A DNA stretch of 9,206 bases, from positions 1 through 9,206 of the forward strand of contig JAISBJ010000085.1 in the NCBI GenBank assembly GCA_031266235.1, in the 5' to 3' direction. Made by a program: the position numbers and the translations under genes. Position 1 is the first letter of the stretch. Each line of letters starts with the position of its first letter. The notes below the pieces were generated by a model. That model was given only the letters and a program-made list of their open reading frames with translations. It was not told the origin of the DNA and searched no databases. This document shows, piece after piece, positions 1 through 5,252 of the stretch. The stretch comes from Puniceicoccales bacterium (lineage in GTDB: Bacteria > Verrucomicrobiota > Verrucomicrobiia > Opitutales > LL51).

Positions 1-255
1 GAAATGGCTTACATTCCGCTGGACGAGGAGATGAAAGTCAAGGGCAAAGCGGTCGTCGAGGTCGTCGGAGGGCGATTTGGCAAGGCTGGCGGCGCATGGA
101 TTCAATCGCTACTGCTCCTCATTCCCGGTTCGACTTATTTTACAATTGCGCCCTACACCTTCAGCATTTTCATGGTAATTTGCGGCCTGTGGATGTTTTC
201 CGTCAAAGCCCTGAGCCGCCGCGTGGAAGCCATTGCGGAGCAGCCGAAGCAGTAA
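1..255 (+). CDS. ATP/ADP translocase (NTT/Npt family), C-terminal fragment
   Basis: This is the last 84 residues of a membrane nucleotide transporter that continues beyond the left edge. The reading frame is open from base 1 (GAA ATG GCT...), so the ATG at base 4 is an internal methionine. The segment EMAYIPLDEEMKVKGKA followed by a VVGGRFGKAGG stretch matches, from memory, the very conserved C-terminal part of Npt1/Tlc ATP:ADP antiporters of Chlamydiae and Rickettsiales. One clearly hydrophobic stretch follows (IQSLLLLIPGSTYF, then APYTFSIFMVICGLWMFS), fitting the last transmembrane helices, and then a short polar tail ending in QPKQ. The family sits in the inner membrane and exchanges host ATP for bacterial ADP, or takes up nucleotides by proton symport; which activity applies cannot be told from this fragment. 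A rho-independent terminator follows directly. Confidence 0.86.
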   Translation, partial: EMAYIPLDEEMKVKGKAVVEVVGGRFGKAGGAWIQSLLLLIPGSTYFTIAPYTFSIFMVICGLWMFSVKALSRRVEAIAEQPKQ

Positions 256-274
256 ATTAAAAGCAAATTTATAT

Positions 275-307
275 TAAAAAAACCTTCCGCCGGGGAGGTT
301 TTTTTAT
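275..307 (+). terminator. Rho-independent terminator after the nucleotide transporter
   Basis: An 8-base-pair stem AACCTTCC / GGGAGGTT (one G-U pair) with the loop GCCG lies at 281-300, preceded by a run of A and followed by a run of T starting at 299. It begins about 25 bases after the transporter stop codon and so closes that transcription unit. Confidence 0.85.
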
Positions 308-415
308 ATTCCTAAATATATCTTTTATTTTCGAAGGGGAAATAAAGCCCGGAAATTTTTACATTTTTAGACATATTTTTTATTTTTTTAGTGAAAAAAT
401 AATTCAAAAAAAAGC

Positions 416-443
416 TTGACTTAGCGCGCCACATTTCTACTTT
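416..443 (+). promoter_or_regulatory. Possible sigma70-type promoter for the COX24-like gene
   Basis: TTGACT at 416-421 is followed after 16 bases by TACTTT at 438-443. The -35 is good and the -10 is weak. It lies just upstream of the mini-gene at 470, after the terminator of the preceding gene, where a new promoter is expected. The rest of 308-415 is very AT-rich and shows no gene. Confidence 0.4.
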
Positions 444-469
444 TCTTTCTTGTTCGGACTCCAACTATT

Positions 470-571
470 ATGGGAAATTTAAAGAAAAAGCGTCGATTAA
501 AGATGAACAAGCACAAGCGCAGCAAGCGTTCAAAGGCGAATCGCCATAAAAAACGCCTATGGGGGGCTTAA
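470..571 (+). CDS. COX24/AURKAIP1-domain mini-protein (mS38/bS22-like)
   Basis: This 33-residue, extremely basic protein begins MGNLKKKRRLKMNKHKRSKR and ends in a RHKKRLWGA tail; more than half of its residues are Lys, Arg or His. The KKRR-K-M--HK-RK-R--NRHKK pattern is that of the COX24/AURKAIP1 domain family, which includes mitochondrial mS38 and the actinobacterial small-subunit protein bS22, both ribosome-associated. By analogy it probably binds rRNA in the small subunit; that role is inferred. It is easily missed because of its size. No Shine-Dalgarno sequence is visible ahead of the ATG, and the gene has its own probable promoter at 416-443. It is not rpmH: the length and the motif order differ. 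Confidence 0.8.
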   Translation: MGNLKKKRRLKMNKHKRSKRSKANRHKKRLWGA

Positions 572-596
572 TGTTTTTCGAGATTTTAGCATTTTT

Positions 597-618
597 TTCC
601 TTGAAACAAGTCAAGGAA
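597..618 (+). repeat. Perfect 8-bp inverted repeat between the mini-gene and kdsB
   Basis: TTCCTTGA / TCAAGGAA with a 6-base loop (AACAAG) lies 25 bases after the COX24-like stop and 20 bases before the kdsB start. The T-run lies on the 5' side, not the 3' side, so it does not look like a classical terminator on either strand. It could be an attenuating or mRNA-stabilising hairpin. Confidence 0.5.
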
Positions 619-638
619 TAATGTGATTTTGCTTACCG

Positions 639-1406
639 ATGAAGGTCAGTGTAATAATTCCTGCGCGACTGCAATCCTCCCGATTCCCGCGAAAGATTCT
701 GCAAAATTTGGGTGGTATTCCGCTTTTGCGCCGTGTCCTGGAGCGCGTAGGGAAACTTCGGAATGTCGATGAAATCGCCGCGCTCGTCGACGACGAAAAC
801 GTCCTACAACTCGTTTTCCAATGGGGATTTTACGGAATTTTAACCAACAAGGATTGTATTTCCGGAACGGAGCGGGTGGTTTCCGTCGCCGACCAATTGG
901 CAGGAGATTTCGCCATTAGCGTGCAGGGAGATGAGCCATTCATTGCCCCGGATTTATTGGAGAAAATGATCGCTGATGTAAAAAATGCCGGCACAAAAAA
1001 TGCTCCTCCGAGCGTATGGACGGCGATTTACCCCATCGCATCATCGGAAATGCTCTTTAACCCCAATCGCGTAAAAGTCATCGTCGATAAAAATGATCGC
1101 GCCATTTATTTTTCGAGGGCCCCCATTCCCTTTCTCAGAGATATAAAAAATCGGGAAAAATGGCCGGGGTGCCACCCATTTTGGGGCCATGTGGGCGTGT
1201 ACGGCTACCCAAAAGAAATTTTAAGGCAGTATCCGTCTTTGAAAAAGGGAATTTTGGAACAGGCGGAACGGCTCGAACAGCTGCGATTGCTGGAAAACGG
1301 GATCCCATTGCAGTGCCTGCGGACTCGGGAACCTAGCATCAGTATTGATACGCCGGAGGATTTGGCCGCCGCGGAAATATTTTTAGCGTCACACCCGGAA
1401 TTTTGA
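639..1406 (+). CDS. kdsB: 3-deoxy-manno-octulosonate cytidylyltransferase (CMP-Kdo synthetase)
   Basis: KdsB activates the sugar Kdo by joining it to CMP (CTP + Kdo to CMP-Kdo + PPi) in the cytoplasm, the step before Kdo is added to lipid A. The 255-residue length is typical. Visible motifs are the nucleotide-binding start IIPARLQSSRFPRK (6-19), SGTER (75-79), QGDEP (96-100), the YFSRAPIP segment (157-164), HVGVYGY (184-190), LEQ..RLEQLRLLENG (206-221) and the C-terminal IDTPEDL (236-242), all in family order. The ATG at 639 is the first start after an in-frame TGA at 624; no clear Shine-Dalgarno is present. A tRNA-Ser gene starts 8 bases after the stop, so the two are probably on one transcript. 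With the LptF/LptG-type permease further on, it shows a Gram-negative envelope containing Kdo and LPS. Confidence 0.93.
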   Translation: MKVSVIIPARLQSSRFPRKILQNLGGIPLLRRVLERVGKLRNVDEIAALVDDENVLQLVFQWGFYGILTNKDCISGTERVVSVADQLAGDFAISVQGDEPFIAPDLLEKMIADVKNAGTKNAPPSVWTAIYPIASSEMLFNPNRVKVIVDKNDRAIYFSRAPIPFLRDIKNREKWPGCHPFWGHVGVYGYPKEILRQYPSLKKGILEQAERLEQLRLLENGIPLQCLRTREPSISIDTPEDLAAAEIFLASHPEF

Positions 1407-1414
1407 TTGTAAAA

Positions 1415-1504
1415 GGAGAGATGGCAGAGCGGTCGATTGCACCGGTCTTGAAAACCGGCATACCAGCAATGGTATCGAGGGTTCGAACCCCTCTCTCTCC
1501 GCCA
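1415..1504 (+). tRNA. tRNA-Ser (anticodon UGA)
   Basis: The 90-base gene folds fully: acceptor GGAGAGA with TCTCTCC, a D arm in GCAGAGCGGTCGATTGC, the anticodon stem CCGGT/ACCGG with loop CTTGAAA (anticodon TGA), a long variable arm built on ATACCA/TGGTAT as expected for serine, and the T arm GAGGG-TTCGAAC-CCCTC. The discriminator base is G, and CCA is encoded at 1502-1504. It reads UCA and wobble-related serine codons. It lies 8 bases after kdsB, with no promoter of its own visible. Confidence 0.97.
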
Positions 1505-1548
1505 AAAAAATACTCCTTTACTTCGCTTTACTATCGCAAAAAAATAAA

Positions 1549-1576
1549 TTGACAAAAAAATAAAAAATTTTATCAT
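1549..1576 (+). promoter_or_regulatory. Near-consensus sigma70-type promoter
   Basis: TTGACA (1549-1554, 6/6) is followed after 16 bases by TATCAT (1571-1576, 5/6). Transcription would begin near 1583, inside the gene-poor stretch and about 400 bases ahead of the next tRNA. Its target is unclear: a small RNA, or a long leader toward tRNA-Ser(CGA). Confidence 0.55.
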
Positions 1577-1742
1577 GAAAAAAAATTTTGACGCGCCGAT
1601 TGCCCCACCCTATGCCCTCAGTCCAACGGCGTTTCTCTCCACTGTCAATCCTTTTTTTGAAAATTTATTCAAACATTGCGAATCAAATCAAGCCAAAAAA
1701 AATCAACCGGCTCAAAAACATTTTATAGCAAAAGTAACCTAA
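1575..1742 (+). CDS. Unrecognised 55-residue ORF, possibly a gene remnant
   Basis: The ORF starts at an ATG (MKKNFDAPIAPPYALSPTAF...) and ends at TAA 1740-1742. The first half (1590-1660) uses C- and G-ending codons such as GAC GCG CCG GCC CTC, more like the real genes here than the A/T-rich flanks; the second half turns into A-rich sequence (KKNQPAQKHF). I do not recognise the protein. The ATG overlaps the -10 box of the promoter at 1549-1576, so that promoter could not express it from this start. It may be a fragment of a decayed gene, or chance. Confidence 0.22.
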   Translation: MKKNFDAPIAPPYALSPTAFLSTVNPFFENLFKHCESNQAKKNQPAQKHFIAKVT

Positions 1743-1990
1743 AATATCTTTCGCCGAATTTTCTTAAAAAATTCACTCGAAAATTGCAAAATATGTAAAT
1801 CAAACTAAATTAAAAAAGTAATTCGCCTAAAAAATATTCTATAACGAGAATAATCCGGATAAGTCGCTCTTCAAAAAAATCAGCCCAATAATACCTCCCG
1901 CCTAAATAATGGCAAACAATTTGTAAATAAAGAAATTTTAATATGGACAATGCGACAATATATTTTTGCTTTGTTGGACTCAACGCAGCG

Positions 1991-2080
1991 GGAGAGGTGG
2001 CAGAGCGGTTGATTGTACCTGACTCGAAATCAGGCGTGCCGGCAACGGTACCGAGGGTTCAAATCCCTCCCTCTCCGCCA
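1991..2080 (+). tRNA. tRNA-Ser (anticodon CGA)
   Basis: The 90-base gene has acceptor GGAGAGG with CCTCTCC, the D arm GCAGAGCGGTTGATTGT, the anticodon stem CCTGA/TCAGG with loop CTCGAAA (anticodon CGA), a long variable arm (GTGCCGGCAACGGTACC), and the T arm GAGGG-TTCAAAT-CCCTC. The discriminator G is followed by an encoded CCA (2078-2080). It reads UCG. It is a clear relative of the tRNA-Ser(UGA) upstream but not a recent duplicate: the anticodon stem and variable arm differ throughout. Confidence 0.97.
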
Positions 2081-2138
2081 TAAATTGACTCATATTTTTG
2101 TTGCCATTCGACGGCGATTGATTTTATGATGCCGGAAA

Positions 2139-2480
2139 ATGTTTCGGCGTTACGTTTGGAAGCCTTTGAAATGCGCTCTATGGGGGATAAAATTTGCCTG
2201 TGGGGATCGTTCTTTTCGTTTGGAAATACTGCTGGGGGTTATATTTTTTCCTTTTTTCGCCTTCAAATTTTGGGGGGACTTGAAACTGCTACTCCTCTCG
2301 CTGGGCTATTTCATTATCCTCATCGCCGAGAGCATCAATTGCGCCATCGAAAAGGCCGTCGATTTTACTTCCCGAGACATCCATCCCCTCGCCAAGCAAG
2401 CGAAGGACATCGCCAGCGCCGCTGTATTACTCGCCCTCCTCAACTTTACATTGATTTCTATTTACTGTTTTTTTAATTAA
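2139..2480 (+). CDS. dgkA: Diacylglycerol kinase, small integral-membrane type
   Basis: DgkA phosphorylates diacylglycerol to phosphatidic acid with ATP in the inner membrane, recycling lipid left over from envelope synthesis. The 113-residue length and three hydrophobic segments (about 29-41, 47-63, 92-111) fit the trimeric bacterial family. Family residues are in place: an FRLE start of helix 1 (E29), the ESINCAIEKAVD core (64-75, with E64, N67, E71 and D75), and AKDIASAAV (88-96, with K89 and D90). The ATG at 2139 is the first start after an in-frame TGA at 2127. An overlapping +2-frame ORF at 2126-2476 is only a shadow. The gene is unusual in being followed by two further copies of its 3' end (2487-2678), in the same reading frame and separated only by stop codons. 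Confidence 0.9.
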   Translation: MFRRYVWKPLKCALWGIKFACGDRSFRLEILLGVIFFPFFAFKFWGDLKLLLLSLGYFIILIAESINCAIEKAVDFTSRDIHPLAKQAKDIASAAVLLALLNFTLISIYCFFN

Positions 2481-2678
2481 AAATTTACATCATCACTAAA
2501 CAAGCAAACCAGTGCCGCACTGCTGCTCGCTCTGCTCAACTTTTCATTAATTTTTACTTATTGTTTCTTTAATTAAATATTTACATCCCCGCTCAACAAG
2601 CAAACCAGCGCCGCACTGCTGCTCGCTCTGCTCAACTTTTCATTGATTTCTATTTACTGTTTCTTTAATTGAAGCCCC
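2377..2678 (+). repeat. Triple tandem repeat of the dgkA 3' end
   Basis: Unit 1 (2377-2486) is the true dgkA tail plus stop. Units 2 (2487-2582) and 3 (2583-2678) are each exactly 96 bases, begin ACATC, re-encode SAALLLALLNFSLI and YCFFN, and end in TAA or TGA. Relative to unit 1 they lack a net four codons within the AKDIAS motif and so could not replace it. All three tails are in one reading frame, and unit 3 ends one base before the ATG of the next gene. Between units 1 and 3, differences are largely synonymous in the shared tail (for example GCC/GCT, CTC/CTG, TTA/CTG, TTT/TTC), with few replacements. Neither extra unit has its own start codon. They look like duplicated coding sequence, not a regulatory repeat family. 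Confidence 0.92.
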
Positions 2679-3446
2679 ATGGACGAGGCGATCCGATTTC
2701 TCTTAGCGCTCCAGGATTACGACATGCGCCTCCGCGAATTGATGCAAAATCGCTCCCATATTCCCCAAAATATTGCCGCTTTGGACGAAGATATCGAGGC
2801 GTCAAATCGGAAAATAATTCAGGAAAAAAACGCTATCCAAAATGCAAAATTGGAAACGCAAAAATTGGAAAAAGATTTCAAATCGTCCGAGGAAATGATC
2901 GCCGCTGGGAAATATAAATTGGCATTCACAAAAAATTCCAGAGAATATGAAATTTTAGCGAAAACGATCGCCGATGAGGAGCGTAAGGTGGCTCAGTGGG
3001 AAGAATTGCTTCTGGAGCGAATGTTGGAAAACGATTCCCGGCAATCGGAATTTTCCCATCTTCAGGAAGCGGCCAATGGCGAAATCCAAAGGCTCCAAAA
3101 CGAAAAAGAACGGCAACGGCAGCTCTCCACCCATCTGGAGGAAAATATCGCCGAACTCAACCGCAAAATCGCCGCCATGCGCGGGATTATTCAGGAAAAT
3201 CACGGCCGTTGGCTGCGGCACTACGACGAAACGAAAAGAGCCATTCGTAAAATGCCCTGCATTGTTTTTGTAAAAAATAATCAATATTGCGGGGGATGTA
3301 ACCTCAAGTTGTCGGGCAACATTTCCGCTCCCGATCCCGCTTTTCCCTTTATCATTTGCGAATCCTGTGCCCGCCTGATCTCCATCGCGCCGGCGCTGGA
3401 AGTGGCCGCAGAAGCCAGTGGCGAGGGCGAAGGCGATATTAATTAG
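2679..3446 (+). CDS. Coiled-coil protein with C-terminal C4 zinc ribbon (COG1579 type)
   Basis: The 255-residue protein has a long, charged, heptad-rich region (about 30-185, rich in E, K, Q and L) predicted to form an antiparallel coiled coil. A C4-type zinc ribbon follows: CGGC (204-207) and CESC (227-230), about 20 residues apart. This architecture, ending in an acidic tail, is that of the widespread COG1579 'zinc ribbon domain' proteins. Their role is not settled; nucleic-acid binding is often suggested because of the ribbon. No signal peptide or membrane segment is seen, so it is likely cytoplasmic. The ATG lies directly after the third dgkA tail repeat, with only a weak GAAG ahead as a ribosome site. 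It lies 39 bases before hisS and is probably co-transcribed with it. Confidence 0.85.
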   Translation: MDEAIRFLLALQDYDMRLRELMQNRSHIPQNIAALDEDIEASNRKIIQEKNAIQNAKLETQKLEKDFKSSEEMIAAGKYKLAFTKNSREYEILAKTIADEERKVAQWEELLLERMLENDSRQSEFSHLQEAANGEIQRLQNEKERQRQLSTHLEENIAELNRKIAAMRGIIQENHGRWLRHYDETKRAIRKMPCIVFVKNNQYCGGCNLKLSGNISAPDPAFPFIICESCARLISIAPALEVAAEASGEGEGDIN

Positions 3447-3485
3447 TGCTTTACGCCGCTGGAATTTTTCCTTAAACGCAAATTT

Positions 3486-4784
3486 ATGATCGATGCCCTG
3501 CCCGGTTTCCGCGAATTTTACCCCGAAGATTGCTACGTCAGAAATTTTATTTTTGAAAAAGTCCGTAAAATGTGTCGATGTTTTGGGTTTGTGGAGTACG
3601 ATTCGCCGATCCTGGAGCCGCTGGAGCTTTACACCGAAAAATCCGGTGAAGAAATTGCCAAACAATTGTTTAATTTCGTCGATCGCGGCGGGCGCGCGGT
3701 GGCCCTGCGACCGGAAATGACGCCGGCTGTAGCCCGCATGATTGGCTCAAAAACGAGTACGCTGAAGCGGCCGCTCCGGTGGTTTTGCGTCGAAGAAAAT
3801 TTTCGCTATGAGCGTCCACAGAAAGGCCGTTTACGATCTTTTTACCAATTCAATGCCGATATTTTCGACGAAAGTGCCGCATCGGCGGAAGCGGAAGTCA
3901 TCGCCCTCGCCGTCGCGATTTTCCAGTCCCTTGGCCTATCGGCGGCGGATTTCCACGTGCGCCTCAGCGATCGCCAACTGTGGTCCATTTTACTCAAAAT
4001 TTACGACATCCGGGAAAATTTGGCAGCGGAAATCCTGTGCATCGTCGATAAAATCGAACGGGAAAATCCCACGGAAATTGTAAATCAATTCGATAATTTG
4101 GGCGTGGACGGCGCCTCGCTACTCGCTAAAATCCAGGCATTTCGCACGGTTCACTCGCGGGATGATTTGAAAAATTTTTTTAACTCATTATTTACGGAAA
4201 AAAGCGACCTCCGCGGGGAAATTACGCAGCGATTGGAGCAAATGGACGCGCTCGTTACTTCGCTGGAAAGCACCGGCTTGGGGGATTTCGTCACCATCGA
4301 TTTTAGCATCGTCCGCGGCTTGGCTTATTACACGGGCTTCGTTTTTGAATTTTTTGAGCGGTCGGGGAAATCGCGGGCCATGGCCGGCGGGGGGCGCTAC
4401 GACGATTTGATCGAGAAATTCGGCTATCCTAAAACGGCGGCCGTCGGATTCGCCATCGGAGATGTGATACTGACAAATATTTTACAAGAAAGATCGCTGC
4501 TGCCCGCCTTCGAGCCCAGGTGCAATCTGTACATGATTTTTGGCGAAGCCTCCGGGCCGGCCGCGCTCTACGACGCCCACCGATTGAGATTGGCGGGGAT
4601 TTCCGTGACCTACGCGCTGAAAGCGGGAATGGCTCCAAACAAGCAGTTCAAGCAGGCTTTGCAGCAGGCCGATTGGGTGGCGACCTACCGCGAAGGGGAG
4701 GAAACAGTAACGCTGCGGAACATCGCCCAGCGGAAAGATTACGCAATCTCACGAGCCGAATTGGTATCTTTTTTTCAACAATAA
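3486..4784 (+). CDS. hisS: Histidyl-tRNA synthetase
   Basis: HisRS charges tRNA-His with histidine using ATP. The 432-residue protein has the class II catalytic domain and a C-terminal anticodon-binding domain (about 340-432), which argues against the HisZ paralogue that lacks this domain. Motifs: PGFREFYPED near the start, LRPEMTPAVARM (74-85), motif 2 RWFCVEENFRYERPQKGR (98-115), QFNADIF, the histidine-specific loop RGLAYYTG (277-284), GGGRYDDL (301-308) and motif 3 GFAIGD (321-326). The loop carries Ala where most bacterial enzymes have Asp (RGLDYY); the AYYTG form recalls cyanobacterial and plant-organelle HisRS (from memory). No Shine-Dalgarno is seen. The last part of the gene is duplicated after the stop, together with the start of the next gene. 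Confidence 0.93.
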   Translation: MIDALPGFREFYPEDCYVRNFIFEKVRKMCRCFGFVEYDSPILEPLELYTEKSGEEIAKQLFNFVDRGGRAVALRPEMTPAVARMIGSKTSTLKRPLRWFCVEENFRYERPQKGRLRSFYQFNADIFDESAASAEAEVIALAVAIFQSLGLSAADFHVRLSDRQLWSILLKIYDIRENLAAEILCIVDKIERENPTEIVNQFDNLGVDGASLLAKIQAFRTVHSRDDLKNFFNSLFTEKSDLRGEITQRLEQMDALVTSLESTGLGDFVTIDFSIVRGLAYYTGFVFEFFERSGKSRAMAGGGRYDDLIEKFGYPKTAAVGFAIGDVILTNILQERSLLPAFEPRCNLYMIFGEASGPAALYDAHRLRLAGISVTYALKAGMAPNKQFKQALQQADWVATYREGEETVTLRNIAQRKDYAISRAELVSFFQQ

Positions 4785-4977
4785 AAATAATTTACAATTA
4801 TATATGATTGACTGCGAATTTTTACAACAACAACTGCGGGTCATTGTAATATTAGAGGACATCGCTCGACGGAAAGATTACGCAATCCCACGAGCCGAAT
4901 TGACATCTTTTTTTCAACAACAAAAATAATTTACAACTGCATATGATTGACTGCGAATTTTTACAACAACAATTGCA
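4703..4977 (+). repeat. Tandem duplication across the hisS end and the DUF59 gene start
   Basis: A segment of about 139 bases is present twice. It carries the hisS tail (CGGAAAGATTACGCAATC and CTTTTTTTCAACAA), the spacer AAAATAATTTACAA and the first codons of the next gene (ATGATTGACTGCGAATTTTT). The ATGs are at 4804 and 4943. The first copy carries the real hisS stop (TAA); the second has CAA there, so the frame runs three codons further. The hisS tail copies differ by several amino acid replacements (S/P, V/T, N/D), while the start of the next gene is nearly unchanged. Confidence 0.92.
4804..4929 (+). pseudogene. Chimeric 41-codon ORF: DUF59 gene head fused to hisS tail
   Basis: Created by the tandem duplication, this ORF begins with the same MIDCEFLQQQL as the downstream Fe-S assembly gene. 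It then runs in frame into IARRKDYAIPRAEL and TSFFQQ, the HisRS C-terminus, stopping at TAA 4927-4929, 13 bases before the true start at 4943. Its start context is almost the same as that of the real gene, so ribosomes may initiate on it and it could act as an upstream ORF. A functional product is unlikely; it is most simply a by-product of duplication. Confidence 0.5.
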
Positions 4978-5242
4978 GACCATCGAAGATCCCGACCTAC
5001 ACATCAGCATCGTCGATCTGGGGTTGATTTACGCCATCGAGGCAAAAAAAAATGAAATTTTTGTCACCATGACCTTGACTTCCCCCGCTTGCCCAATGGG
5101 AGATGCCTTGCTGGCCGCCGTAGAACAGGTGATCGCCGCCATCTATCCGGATGTAAAAATAAATGTCTCCCTGGTTTGGGACCCGCCTTGGCACCGAGAT
5201 ATGATCACCGAACTGGGAAAAATGGAGCTGGGAATGCTCTGA
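4943..5242 (+). CDS. MIP18/DUF59-family Fe-S cluster assembly protein (SufT/PaaD-like)
   Basis: The 99-residue single-domain protein of the MIP18 (DUF59) family helps mature iron-sulfur proteins in the cytoplasm. Family hallmarks are IEDPDLHISIVDLGLIY (14-30), the V.MTLTSPACPMGDAL segment (41-55) with the conserved Cys50, and VSLVWDPPWHRDMITE (75-90). SufT and PaaD share this core; with no suf genes or phenylacetate genes in view I do not assign a symbol. The start at 4943 is chosen over the near-identical duplicate ATG at 4804 because only this one opens into the complete domain. The LptF/LptG-type gene follows after about 10 bases, suggesting a shared transcript. Confidence 0.88.
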   Translation: MIDCEFLQQQLQTIEDPDLHISIVDLGLIYAIEAKKNEIFVTMTLTSPACPMGDALLAAVEQVIAAIYPDVKINVSLVWDPPWHRDMITELGKMELGML

Positions 5243-5252
5243 CGTGGGAAAT

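Larger units (their letters stand above)
1505..1990. other. AT-rich, gene-poor stretch between the two serine tRNAs
   Basis: About 490 bases contain no ORF that I recognise. What it holds is a near-consensus promoter at 1549-1576, a 55-codon ORF overlapping it (1575-1742) whose first half is much richer in G and C than its surroundings, and then about 250 bases of A/T-rich sequence with frequent stops in all frames. No recognisable RNA fold (tmRNA, RNase P, 6S) is seen. A weak TATATT at 1959-1964 could serve the second tRNA. It may be a decayed gene or hold a small RNA. Confidence 0.6.

Noticed and set aside
597..618. Hairpin as a rho-independent terminator
   Set aside because: The stem is perfect, but the T-run is on the 5' side on the plus strand and gives an A-run after the stem on the minus strand, so neither direction fits.
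1205..1576. 123-residue minus-strand ORF over the kdsB end and tRNA-Ser
   Set aside because: It runs antisense through a tRNA gene and kdsB and has no recognisable domain.
1415..2080. The two serine tRNAs as a recent tandem duplication like the gene tails
   Set aside because: Their anticodon stems and variable arms differ throughout and they read different codons; their similarity is that of ordinary tRNA-Ser isoacceptors.
2126..2476. 116-residue plus-strand ORF overlapping dgkA
   Set aside because: It lies in another frame over the same bases, and its product (for example GLFHYPHRREHQLRHRKG) has no family features, whereas the 2139-2480 frame has all the DgkA motifs.
2487..2678. CRISPR array or a regulatory repeat family
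   Set aside because: There are only two extra units, with no unique spacers, and they clearly re-encode the dgkA tail.
3486..4784. HisZ (regulatory subunit of ATP phosphoribosyltransferase)
   Set aside because: The protein retains the histidine-specific RGLAYYTG loop, motif 2 and a C-terminal anticodon-binding domain, and no his operon genes are nearby.
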